64,000 bases of DNA from the NCBI GenBank assembly GCA_021613335.1, contig JAJTWR010000266.1:6393501-6457500 (forward strand), given 5' to 3'. Position 1 is the stretch's first letter; each line of letters begins with the position of its first letter. A program made the position numbers and the translations under genes. The notes beneath the pieces were generated by a model. That model saw only the letters and a list, made by a program, of their open reading frames with translations, did not search any database and had not been told where the DNA came from. Source of the DNA: Whitmania pigra (lineage: Eukaryota > Annelida > Clitellata > Hirudinida > Haemopidae). Below, one piece after another: positions 27,667 through 39,500 of the stretch.

Positions 27667-30600
27667 TGCCTGTCCATAACAGGGAAAAAAGAAAACGATG
27701 CCACAATAAAATATTTCATATTATTCTGTCATTTTTTCTGGGGTTTCATGCAGTACCTCAAAAATTGAAAAAAAATTCGAACTATCACCTGTCCTTCGAG
27801 GGCACACTTCCGATGTTGGAGATGACGGTAATGGACGTGTATTTGATTCGAAATTTGTGGAGAAGCAAAGCCAGTCTGTCAACAAAAGTCATTGTTTAAC
27901 TTGCATGTAAATATTGATTTAGAGTAAGTATTTATAAGAGCATAAAAGGATAATTAGACTTATAAACGTCAACTACTGCATTTAGAAAAATAGCAATAAT
28001 TAGTAATAGCAGCAAATATTTACCGTCTCTGAATATTTGCCGGAGCACGGAGCTTGCTTCCTGTCACATAAATCCTCAGTCTGCTGTCACTCCAGAGTTT
28101 TTTTGTTGACATCAAATAAGGAACCAGTAATGTCATTCCTGTTTTAAAATAATTGACTTCAAATCATATTAAGACGCTTCTGAAGTGGCGCGATATAAAT
28201 TAACTATTATTATTAAGAATATCTTGACGAAAATTATTTGCTAATGATTTATAAATTAAATTAAAAATTGATATAGCATTTATATTAAATACTTGTGAAT
28301 ATTATTCCTAAATTAAGTCTCACCTCCATCGTCAAAAAGCCACCAAACATCGATGAAACGTGTTTTTTTATGCTTCAACCTTTTCTTTCCCTCATCCAAC
28401 TTGAAGATGTCACCACATGGGTTCGTCATTTCTTGTCCCTTGTTCACGTCACTGGAAGCTTAAAATTTATCTTAATAAAGATTTTAACGTTTTTTTTTTT
28501 AAAGATTTTTGTGAAAGATATTTGTTATCAATTAATTGCTTAATTTATAAATTTATCTTTCAGTTGCTAACGAGCCCTTGAAATCTATATGGTCAGTCTC
28601 GCTTACTTAGCCTGGGAAATGATGCTTCAAAACATTTAATTCTGAATGAAGCTTCTCTAACCAGCTTGAGATAACTTGACTTCGTTCAAACGAGAGTCAA
28701 CATTTAATTCAACGATTTGATCTGAATTTTCACCTGCATTTGAACCATTCACTAGCCGAGGAATATTTTATAATGATGATAATAAGTTTGACAATAATAC
28801 AAATGATTTAACAACTTGGCTCCAACCTTTAGAATGTTCCTCTTTTACGGGGATCACATGGAGACCCTCCCTTAGTCTCAATATTCCCACACTAAACTCC
28901 AATTCAAAGGCATCACTAAATGAAGAATATTGAAATAATTTGTTTCTTATATATAGTCATATTTGGTAGTGAAGAGCTTGTGTGAATGCTAACTGAAATA
29001 TATCAACAGATTCGAATTTGAATATTTTAAAATCAACGCAAACTACTGCCTCAAGTGCATCGTAAATACATTGAAACAGCCACTAATGAGCAGCTTCATC
29101 AAGTAATGAACGACTTGTTGCAAAATTGTGTAAAACTCCAATTACAAAATAATGCTCAGATATTCTTCAACGTCTTCGGGATTTGATGTTCTCCAGTTTG
29201 ATTTAAAACCGAGCATCAAAGTATTTGTTTTAAGCTTTCCAATTCCAGATGACTGGAAAAATTTTATTTTCAAAAATTGAGTAATTCAAGAGTCTGATTT
29301 CTCACCTGTAACAGAGCTTGTACTCCAAATCTAAGATTTGATGAAGTGATTCCACAGTAAAAAGATTTTGATCTTACTTTGGACAAAAATATTTGAGCAG
29401 CTCTTGTGAGTAAGTAATTGCTTTTCAGTTTAGTTCCTGGGTCTTGCTGCATATGTATAAACAAGGAAGTGAGAATAGAGTATTTCTACAAAAAAAAAAT
29501 TGGAAAGATCAATTAATGAGATGTTTACCAAAATGACATGTCCACAAATCATGAGGCTGATATTTCTCGTGATACTCGCACAAAACTCAACCAATTCTGG
29601 TCGTTCGCTTGGCAAGCCAGTAAGTGCTAAAATTTGTGGTCTGTTGATATTGATATATATGACATGACTTTATAGAGAAACATCAAAGCAGCTTATGTTT
29701 CAACCTGAAGTTCTTTACATGCTCAGTGACAAGCGTCAGTTTCTGAGTGTGATGAAGGGCGCTTCTGTATACGTGTGCCTGAGTCGAGGAGCCCCAGTTT
29801 ACGTCTGAAAACAAGTTTTTGGTAGTCGCAAAATATTTTGGCCAAAAATGGCTTATTAATAGCTGTTGTAATTGCTAAATGTAATTATAATTCATTTGTG
29901 TCAAACCGTTTGTATAATTCATATCAAACGAGGAGCTTTTTACTAATCATTTATATATTGTTTCTTTACAAGGGCGCTTATGGCGGTGCAAGATGGGTTG
30001 CGAACACGAATAATTTCGACTTTTACCACAGTGTCGCCTGCAGAAACGCAACCCTGATGCACAGAAACATGGACGTAACAAACCTGGCTTCCTGTAGTGA
30101 ACATAAAAATACAAAATGGTCACAAGGAAAATTGTGATCAGGGCCGTGGACCAGTTGATGACAAACATGACTGCAACACAAAGTACGGAACCCAGCAAGC
30201 TCAACCAGGCTGAATAATAACGGAACGATGGTCGCCAACCTGGATTGAATGTCACAAAAATGTCATGTTTTTCAAACATGTTTTGAATAACATTTACCTG
30301 GAGATTTTGCGAGGGAAGCATCAACACACGAATAGTTGATGAGGGCGTACGACATAAGGAAGAAATTTGAAATCAGAGGAGCTATGCTGTTCAAGTCTCC
30401 TAAAAGAGTAATTGTTATGTTAGTGACAACATTTTAAATAATTTTTCCTATTCACCAATGCAGATGCAAGCCAATGTTATAACAAACGAAAGAAGACAGG
30501 TTCTGCGTGGATCGTCATTAGCTCCGTAACCTTTCGCGAATATGTGGATGCCAGGAAATATTTTGTCCTTGCAAACAGCCTGCTCCAAGTGGAAAACAAA

Positions 30601-33600
30601 AGGTTCAAAAATTTTCAAACAACTAATAACTCATTTCGATAATTTAATTAATTAATTGAACCTGAAAAATTTTTGGGGCTGACGTGATGCTTGCCAAAGC
30701 TGAAGATAAGGTTGCCGAAATAATTCCCGCTATTGTGATCGGCCCAAATATCGACACCAAATGCATCACCTTCGTGATCAAAAATTTCATTTCATTATTT
30801 ACCTTCTTATATCAATGTTTCTATTTATTACAATTAGTCAAGTACAAATCGTCAAAGTCGACACCTGCATATCGTTGTGAATTCCGTATTTGCACCGTGA
30901 AAACTTGCATTGCACAAAAGACTTCTTCAAAATTGTGGTGATGTTTGGTGATTCTATGAAATATCTCCCGGTAATTTGTACTTCTGAGACGAGTAGAAAT
31001 TGCGAGGAGTTTGGGAAAAGAGATTCGTTGATGAAGTAATGGGTGGTTGTCTGAATTGGTCCTGCAGCATCTCTGAGTACAGAAGAGCCAACCATGAACG
31101 AAAGACTGAGATAAACAATTGTTGTCACCAGGATTGCCAGAAGTGTTCCTTTTGGAATTGCTCTTTGAGCGTCCTGAGAATGCCAATCAATTAGAAGTAC
31201 TTCCTACGTTATTTTAACTATAATTATACCTATAATTTCACCTATAATTAAATGTAATGCTTTACTAAATATTCGAGATGATTATTTATTGAAAATTAAC
31301 AAATTATGATAATAACAGACATTGTTCGGATAGTCCGACCAATGTTATTGAGATAGTACCGCAGATATTATCCAGTACAAGAATATTCACTTTCAGATCT
31401 CCAGAAATATTGGCACCTGCCAAAATTCCGGTAGCAGCGGGAAAGAAAACTCCAAAAACTGAGAAAAATGAATGTCCGTCCCTGAAGTCGGACTTTAAGT
31501 TTTCCATGAATACCTGGGCTGAGAAAATATTGATTATTTAAATTAATGTAAATGCGGCCGTGGTAACGAAAAACACTCAAGTTTCAATTCATATCCTGTT
31601 TAAAGAGTCATAAATTATGTATATACTCTCGGTTAACTTGACGTATTTGTTTCAATACTTAACAAACCTTGTAAAATGCAACATGTACAACATCTGTTGT
31701 CTAAAACATCTCACAATAATTATGTTATTCTTTTATTTATCTTTTGTTAAGCAAACTGTATGTTGTTAAAAAAAAGATCACCTTGGTAACCAACAAATCC
31801 TTTTTCTGTTTCTTCAAGAGTTGGCGGAACGAAAGTCCCAAGCATACAATCGAGGAGTGAGATGATGAGAATAATCAAGAGAATCACTTGAGCCTACGTT
31901 ATGAATGTAATTGAGATCAACTTTATTTTATTTTATTGACATTAAACTAAAACAAAGTTATTAAACGACATTATAAATATTATATCGTTATTATTTTTAT
32001 TTATGAAAATTGAGTTGCGGTTTCAACCCTCGCCCGAAATATTAAAAAAGAAGAAAACTATGAAGATCAATCAGTTATCAAGAATTCGAACGCAGATGTG
32101 GCTGTTCTTCATGGCAACCAGCGTTTAGGCCAAACTACAGCTGATTACGATATTGGAAATTATGTGGCAACGTCAGTAATTTATCAAGAAAAGGAAATTG
32201 TTTCGAAATCTTGGTGGACTCCTAAAATCATACCAATTTTCTGTTAAGCCTAAAGTAGTCTTAAATTTCAGCTGCATCGGTTAAAAAGATTTTCTTGGCT
32301 CTCCTATTCTAACAAAGGGGAATTTTGTAAATATTGTGTTAGTTTTGGGAGATTGATTCTTTCCTCGTAGGTAAAACTGCGTGCTATCCTAATATTAAAA
32401 TGCTTCATCGGGTTTTGGCAACATTGCCCTTTTCAACTTCAAGAAAGATCATTCTCCTCGCTGAAAAGAATCAAGTTATATGTTCGAAATTCAAGTGAAA
32501 TGAGACTGAATGGACTTGCGCCTTTCATTATTCACAAGGAGATCTCGGAAGATCTTGAAGAGGTTTTGAACAAATTTGACAAAAGTTCCAGGCGTTTTAA
32601 TCTTACATTATAATGACATTTATTTTGATTTTAACATCTAATATTGTCATCATCCTCCTCTATTATTATTAATATTATTATTATTTGATTTTGAAAAATA
32701 ACATAAATCAACCACCAAAAACTGGCTAAGGACCTGTTTGACGAATTTGATTTAAGCATAAACACAGTAAAAACTGCCAATACGGACACCTTGGTAGAAG
32801 GAAAAGCTGTGTGTACTTTTTTTCAAGAACGGACTTTTTTATAGTACAATTTAACCTTAATGGCAGTGCTAAATTACGAACCTATAAAACTTTGTTAAAA
32901 GCATGCCTGAAATGGTTCCAAAACTTGCCTATAGGCACTTTTTTAAATTTATTTTTTTTTTTAAATGGGCTAATGATATTTTTTGGATTTGCGCTTATGC
33001 TAAATTTCAAACTTTCTGTTTAGTCCTGTTTTGCTCTTGTTTAAGTGACTTTTGATTGATTTTCAATAGATTGTGAGCGATGGATTATTAGAAAAGACTG
33101 GTTGCCGTTTCAAAAAAAAATTGATGTATTTTCTGCTTATGAAATAACTAATTCTATCTCAAAACTTAGCGAGGACTTCAAAGTTAGCCGACATCAGATA
33201 TCGAACATCATCGCAAGGAAAGAAGAGATTAAAATGAAATGGGGAAACGGAGGAAGAAGTAAAAGCAAACGACTAAAGGAGAAACAATATCAGCATAAAG
33301 AAGTCAATGACGCGCCAAGTAACAGGTCCATTGCTGAAAGAGAGAGCTACAACGTTTGTTAATTCTTCCTCCATACATGATGTTTCAGGAATTTTGTGCT
33401 TTGGATGATGGATGTGAATTTGCATATGTCAATGATACAATGATGCTTGTGCCAATGAAGATGAACCTGAAAAAAGCGCTGTCGAGCCTGACCTCACCTC
33501 TGCGAACATTTCAAAGAAGCCCGGAGTAAGATCTAAGCCATTATTCTATGTCAATTCAATACCTTCTTTAGCGGTATCAAGGCAAAGTTAAGAGACACAG

Positions 33601-35801
33601 AAAAGAACAAACAAGCTGCTATCCAAAGATTTTTTTTAATAAATTGTAATAGCCGAGTATTTCCTTCTTATGTCTTAAATATGGTAAATTGTCTTCTAAT
33701 TATCAATTTGTACGGATTTATTCATTCCTATGATTTAACATAGACACCTCGAGTCAGGGCAAAACTGCCTAAAGGCTCATTTTTGCTGGAAAGATAAAGT
33801 GTCCCTATTGGCAGTTTTACTGTGTTTGATTTTAATTGGAAATAATCATTCTTACTCTTGTCTCCCAACCGAGTCCTGCCACACCAACAACGGAGATGAT
33901 GGAAGTTGTTAACAGGCCGATGATTCTCACATCGTTTATTTCGTCAACCATCAGACAATTGTGATCCTGATTAATATTAATCGTATCATTATTTATGTTA
34001 ATTAAGTAACGACTTCATAATTTATAGTGATTTATTAATTATGTCATGAATATAATTTAAGTTGTTAGTGACCTTCAGGATGTCTCTGATGGTTTCTGCA
34101 AATCCAACCACGTACATGGCAGCTGCGACAGAATTGGCCAACGAGAAAATGATTCCAATCGCTCCACCAAATTCAGGACCCAACGATCTCGAAATGAGAA
34201 AATATGCTCCACCTGAAATTTATGGAAGATGAAATATATGAATATTTACAATGAAATATATCAATATTTTCAATGAAATATATGAATAATCACGATCTTT
34301 ACCCCCCTTAACTTCTCCGTTAGTACAGATGGCGGACATGGAAAGGGCAGTTATGGTGGTGACCACGGCCGACAAAATCACTATCAAGGCCGCAAGTCCT
34401 ATGCCTGCTTGGCCAACAACCCATGAGAGCCTTAGGAAGAGCATTACTCCGAAGATATTCAAGAGGCATCTCACCTATTCACACACAATACTGGATTTCT
34501 AGTTGACTTTTTACAAATTGTAAAAAAATATTCTTATACTGAAGATATTTAAGATATTTATATTGGAGGTAATTAAACATATTTATATCGAAGATAATTA
34601 ACAAATTGTAAACTCTCTCACAAAAACTCCTTTCACCCATCCGAATTTGACAACTTTCCTTTGGCTTCTCTTTCCATATTGACCTTCACCGTCAGGGTTG
34701 AATTCTTCTTCAAACACGCGCTCCAATTCGTCCTTAAATAAAAATAAATTATTTTATCACAATTTATCAACGTAATATGAATTAAATTTAATCTTGAATT
34801 TGTTTATGAAAAATACAGTCGATGATTGCACGTTTCTTGTGAAGGAAATGCTTCCATAGAAGCGGTGTGCTTCATGAAGTGATTCAAAAGAGAGAGTAAA
34901 TTATCGCAAATCAATACAGGTTAAACGCTTTTATACATGAGTGGGTCACCTGAATAGTACGAGCGCCAAAGTGGAAGCTTGAGTTTAATTATGGAATTTT
35001 CTCATTTTCAGAATTGCGTCTTTAATTAATGAATTGAATATTATAAAATCATTTTTGTGTCTGCTAATAATAGAACGATCAATGAACCATCGCATGAAAA
35101 ATGAGGCGGAGAGCCTGGATGAATGACATGATGTGTTGCTTAATGGAAGCGGTAAAATACTGGTCTTGTTTGGTGGAGACATGAAGAAAAAAGAGGCCTT
35201 CGAATCTTTTTTTGTTTGCCAAGATCAGCCACCTGGGATTGTTGGATCAATGCTTTACTTTTGATGCTAAAATTAGCATTTATTCGGAATCACCAAAATT
35301 GTGACAATTAAAACCTAAATTTTGTTTGGGGCTTTATTGGATGGAAGCTGGACGCCAGCAAATTCCAAAATGGATCTTCATAGCACAATGCTTCAAGCTC
35401 GAAAAGGCATTGATCTTGCAATCTTAATAAAGCATTTGCATTTCAACGTGTGGCTTAGAATGCCAATAACTCCACGAAACACTTCAAAATTATTAATAAG
35501 TTCAATAGTTGGTGTGATAATGAAATTACAAAATGAATATTCGAAATACTTGAAGTTTCTGTTCCTCTTGGTCCGAAGAATGAAGGTAATGCTCGACATC
35601 AGGAAAATTTTCAAGGGTTTTCTGTTCGCCCTCCATATCTGCGTACTCTAAAACCCTTTCGACTTTGAATCGAGACTTACTATTTTTCCTCTTAAAGCTG
35701 CTTCTATTTTCCAACTTTGATTTTATTTCCACATGTGATTTTGTTTCATCGCTTTCAACTCGGAACTTTACACTTGTCTCTCTTGTGTGATTGTCATTCA
35801 T
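23453..35801 (-). CDS. SLC12A-like: SLC12 cation-chloride cotransporter (NKCC/NCC type)
   Basis: Electroneutral Na-(K)-Cl cotransporter of the plasma membrane. Exons (minus): 35550-35801, 34622-34732, 34303-34474, 34073-34212, 33856-33966, 31782-31893, 31391-31518, 30865-31173, 30662-30769, 30456-30579, 30298-30399, 30084-30239, 29705-29804, 29529-29640, 29306-29446, 29146-29252, 28827-28915, 28662-28733, 28324-28458, 28024-28138, 27789-27875, 25103-25220, 24966-25033, 23453-23591; total 3,108 bp, 1,035 aa. Landmarks: N-terminal RFKV (residues 44-47), a SPAK/OSR1 docking motif; [11 protein letters not shown] matching the regulatory-Thr region; [13 protein letters not shown] (TM1), [61 protein letters not shown]; cytoplasmic [12 protein letters not shown]; terminal VLTFYS. 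The motifs fit the Na-dependent branch better than KCC; NKCC versus NCC is not settled. Introns hold four transposon insertions. Confidence 0.95.
23658..24880 (-). mobile_element. Tigger/pogo-like DNA transposon, deleted
   Basis: It lies in the last cotransporter intron. Terminal inverted repeats start CAGTCGAACCC (left) and, reverse-complemented, CAGTGGAACCC (right). A minus-strand remnant from about 24511 down to 23870 shows a psq/CENP-B N-terminal helix-turn-helix ([20 protein letters not shown]), then a Tc5/CENP-B-type segment ([31 protein letters not shown]) and a degraded start of the catalytic domain. Stops and frameshifts occur, and most of the catalytic part is missing (1.2 kb in total). 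The expected TA flank is kept only on the left. Confidence 0.8.
24600..24840. repeat. Subterminal direct repeat inside the Tigger-like element
   Basis: Two similar copies starting near 24605 and 24763 share an ACCGATG..AAAATGCTA.GACAAAG core followed by an ATTTGGCGGT stretch. They are spaced about 160 bp apart near the right end. Confidence 0.6.
25293..27681 (+). mobile_element. Ty3/gypsy-type LTR retrotransposon, internally deleted
   Basis: It is inserted in a cotransporter intron, antisense to the host gene. The 5' LTR is 25293-25463 and the 3' LTR is 27532-27681; both start TGTTG and end in ACA and are clearly homologous. A 5-bp target duplication GGGAA flanks the element (25288-25292 and 27682-27686). 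A polypurine tract AGAAGGGAGG precedes the 3' LTR. Plus-strand remnants include a start-of-reverse-transcriptase segment (about 26460-26560), an RNase H region (about 26590-26960, e.g. [13 protein letters not shown], broken by a stop) and an end-of-pol-like segment (about 27130-27290). Most of gag, reverse transcriptase and integrase is missing. The 3' LTR contains a TC microsatellite (27638-27661). Confidence 0.88.
25525..26094 (-). mobile_element. hAT transposon fragment nested in the LTR element
   Basis: The left end reads CAGTGTTTCCCAACC, a typical hAT terminus; the right side has a degraded GGTTGGGAA counterpart near 26080. The minus strand encodes the hAT dimerisation segment [22 protein letters not shown] (about 25850-25935), as in ZBED5/Charlie-type transposases. 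The right boundary is uncertain. Confidence 0.65.
32070..32615 (+). mobile_element. hAT transposase remnant
   Basis: In the cotransporter intron 31894-33855, the plus strand encodes a frameshifted hAT C-terminal dimerisation region: [13 protein letters not shown], then in another frame [15 protein letters not shown] and [14 protein letters not shown]. No clear termini were seen. Confidence 0.7.
32765..33822 (+). mobile_element. pogo/Tigger-like element with intact terminal repeats
   Basis: Inverted ends match over about 30 bp: left AAACACAGTAAAAACTGCCA, right (reverse complement) AAACACAGTAAAACTGCCA. Inside, 33102-33362 encodes a CENP-B/psq-like helix-turn-helix ([33 protein letters not shown]). 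The rest is out of frame and no catalytic domain is evident, so it looks non-autonomous. It lies in the same intron as the hAT remnant at 32070-32615. Confidence 0.7.
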
Positions 35802-36532
35802 TGTATTAAGAAAGTTAGCTTCTTTAGACGACAGATTCTGCTCTTTAAATGATGTTTTAACAAATTAGTCTTCAAAGAAATTTAATCTCTAATGTTTTAT
35901 TGGAACATTCCTGCAGATTAGAATTTATGTGAGCTGCTTGTGAGCATTCTGCAACCTGTCAATCTCCTCGGATAAAACAACTCACCTGTAAGGCTTTTAT
36001 ATAATCCATATAAATAATGCTTCTCTAAGTTTGGAACCAATCGTTTTCAATTTCAAAAAAGCCTAATCAAAAAATAAATATAATAATTAATTTATAATTT
36101 GCCATAGGATTTTGTTTTAAACTAGACTCACATTCATATTTATGAAAATCTTTACCACCGACTGCATAATCTGACATCTTCAACATTAAATTAAGGAGTA
36201 TTGTTTGTTTCCACAAATATGACATTTTCATCAATTTTCTTGTTTTACATTAACTTAAATGTTTCTTTAAATGACATTATCTCAAATGTTGTCCTACATG
36301 CAACTTGAAGTAATGAAAGACTTTTAATGAATTGCAAGCGCATCATTACTTGTAATTGACAATAACTGTCAAACATTTTGACCTAAAGTTAGTTTTGTTT
36401 TATCTAAACTCTTGTTTTAGTCCATAGTATCATTTTATTGTGTTGCGTCCTTAGCTACTGGGTGAGCGAAAATGTGATTTTGGTAAAAAGTCAAAAATTG
36501 TACATTGTTAAAAGTCTGCTGAGGTTACGAAG
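35802..36532. promoter_or_regulatory. Putative shared promoter region of SLC12 and BBS9
   Basis: About 730 bp separate the start codons of two divergent genes. The region is AT-rich with no clear TATA box or CpG cluster. It is a bidirectional promoter by position only; 5' UTR introns could move the true start sites. Confidence 0.4.
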
Positions 36533-39500
36533 ATGTCTTTGTTTAAAACTCGTGATGTCTGGACTACTGTAGTTGGAGAAAATGAAAGTTTTGACATCGG
36601 ATGTGTTTGCATAGCAGACGTGGATAATTCTGGCAATAGTTACTGATATTTTTTTTGTTTCAAGGCAATTACATTATTTAATACAGTTAATAAATGCACT
36701 TGGTATAGGTAAGATAATGGTGGGAAGCTACAGCGGATATCTGAGGGTATATAGTCCATCAGTGTTTGGTGAAGAGTCTAACGTCGAAAGAGATTGTGGA
36801 GTGAAGCCAGGAGATCTCATGTGCGAAATTGCCCTGTCTGATCCAATTCTTCAAATCGAAGCGGGGAGATTTGTTTCGTGGGTTCTTATTTAAGTTTAAA
36901 TATAAGTTAAAATCTTCGTGCAACAAATGTCTTATTTAAGTGGGTCAGAAAAATTGGCTGTTATGGTACTGCATTCAAAGAAATTCACCACATATCTTTT
37001 CACAAGTGAGGAGGAGCACTGCTTAATATTATTAATAGATCCCTTAGTGGATTACATTAGTGTATGATGAAAATGATCATATTCTCAGGCCATCAAGAAG
37101 CTGGTGATGCCTTGGCTCAGTGTCAGTTGGCAGTGGCTTATGAGCACAAATTAAAAAGAAATGCCTTCAATTTTTGCTATGGTACTTTTGGAGGAATTAA
37201 AGGTTGAATACCTGAAGTTGTGGATGCAGATGTATTTCTAAACAATTCTATAACATTTACAGAATGTAATGTTTAATATTTCTGTGTCATAGATGGATAT
37301 GGAAATTTCAGGGAGAGATCATGTTTGCGTACAATCGATGGACGGAGCCTTGTCAGTTTTTGAGCAGGAGGTGTTTGCATTCAGCCGATTCTTGCCAAAC
37401 TCGCTGATTCCCGGCCCGATCAAATACATCCGTTCGACTGATTGTTTTGTGACAGTATCATCCTGCAGACGAGTGGAATGCTACAAGTTAGTTTTGTTTT
37501 GTTTCATTTTGTCAAATGTTCTTCCATTGTTCTTCTGAGATAATGAAGATCACTATTGCTTTATAAATATAACAGAAATTTTATTTAGTTAATGGAAATA
37601 ATTAACCTAATTAATTTTTTATTCTTCAAAGACTTCAGAAATTGGCCCTTTCTCCAGAAGTTGCATCAACATCTGATGATGCTACAGGGAAGAAAGTTAC
37701 TGTGAGTTTCTGATTTATTTTTATGACTTTTGTTCTCCATTAGGTGTTAAATTGTTAAAATTTTATTTAATAAATTAAAATATGAACAAAACTAGACTCA
37801 AATTTTCATTACCTTTAAAGGCAGAATGGACATTCAATATTGATGAAAATGCCAAGGATATTTTCATCAACAGAAGCAAACTTTCTACTAATATTTTTAT
37901 TTTGGGTGAGGTTTTGGAGGTTAATCTTGCAAATCATGTTTAGTTCCATCAGAATTAAGCACAGGTTTTGTTAATAGGTGAGAGGAACTTGTATGCTTTC
38001 TCAGAGCAAGGTCAACTAACATTCATGAAAAAATTTGATTTTGAACCCAGCTCATTCTTTGTGTACAGTGCAAGTAAAAAATTGTATAAGTTTTAAAATT
38101 ATAAGATTAACATAAGAATTTAAAAAATTTCAATTTGGAAGGCGACATGTCAGAGGAAGCCAATATTTTGTTGACGACACATTCACGAACTCTTCTCGTG
38201 TACTCCAACGCCACCCTCAAGTGGGCGGCTCAACTCGGCAATGTTCCCATTCAAATTCTTCGAGCTAACTTTGGGTGATTTATTTATTTTTATTTTAAAA
38301 ATTATTTATTTATTTCCAAACATTTGGTCAAAAAACACTTTAAAAGCGCCTCTAATATTACCAAAAAGAAAGACGATCGCTAAAGAAAAGCAAAGCTAAG
38401 ATGAGCAAATAAGAAAAGGCAGAAATGAAACAGCAGAGCAAATCGTAAAAGCTTAGTCAACAACGATCAAAAAGCAAGAGAGGTCAGCAAGCAAAACTTT
38501 TATAACATGAAAAGCAGGGGCATCATTTCAGCTTTTTCCAAGGGAGGGAATACCCTCAAGCCCGAGAAGTTTGAGACGGATGAGATATTTGTGGTTTTGA
38601 ACCTCTGGAATGGGTTTGGTAAATCTTCTCTGTATAGATTCGATATTTTCAACCAGATATTTGTGGTGGGGGTTCCAGATCTGTGAGCAGTATTCAAGTA
38701 GTGGATGAACATACATGCAGAATGCCTTTGTAAGAATGGTTTTGTCTTTAAAAGTCAATGAAATAGTAGACTTGCTGTTGTGGATGCTTTTTGTATCACA
38801 GTTTTGACATGACGAACGAATGTACACTCTGAGATCTCTTATCAGAGGAACTTGTGTCAATTGCTGATTGTTTATGAAATAATGAGATGGCTTGTGGTTT
38901 GTTCTAGAACAACTATGAACACATCATGTGAAGCATTTATCCGGTGCCAATCTTAGTTGCCGTCTGTCACTCCAATGAGTAAGTTCAATAGCTGCATCCT
39001 GTAGATTGTGATTAAATTCAGATTAGGCATACAACTTGATGACTATGTCTGACATAGTATGTCATTTGTGAAGATGAGGAAGAGTGTCATCCAAGAACAC
39101 TTCCATGTGGCACTCCACTCATCACAGGTCTGGGTTCTGATAAGGTCTCATTGAACCGCACACTTTGAGTCTTGTTTAGAAGGAAGTCTGATAGCCTGAG
39201 AAAAAAAATTGTTAACGATTGGATCTTTAGCAACAGCTTGGGATTGGATATGGAATGAAATGCTTTTTGGTAATAAAATTATTATAATAACAATAACAGT
39301 TAATTTGTAAGACAATGGAGTCGGATTTGCCTCGTGTCTTCGTTGTTCTGGCTTCACGATGTCCTGAAGAGACAATTCTTCAGATGATGCTTCATAAGCT
39401 CCTGGGATGTTTGAGCTTTTACGAGGGAAAGAAGCCCATTCTATGCAACAGGGGAGGTGTGATAAGACTCTGATGAGGGATGACTTGTTGGTCTAGTTGT

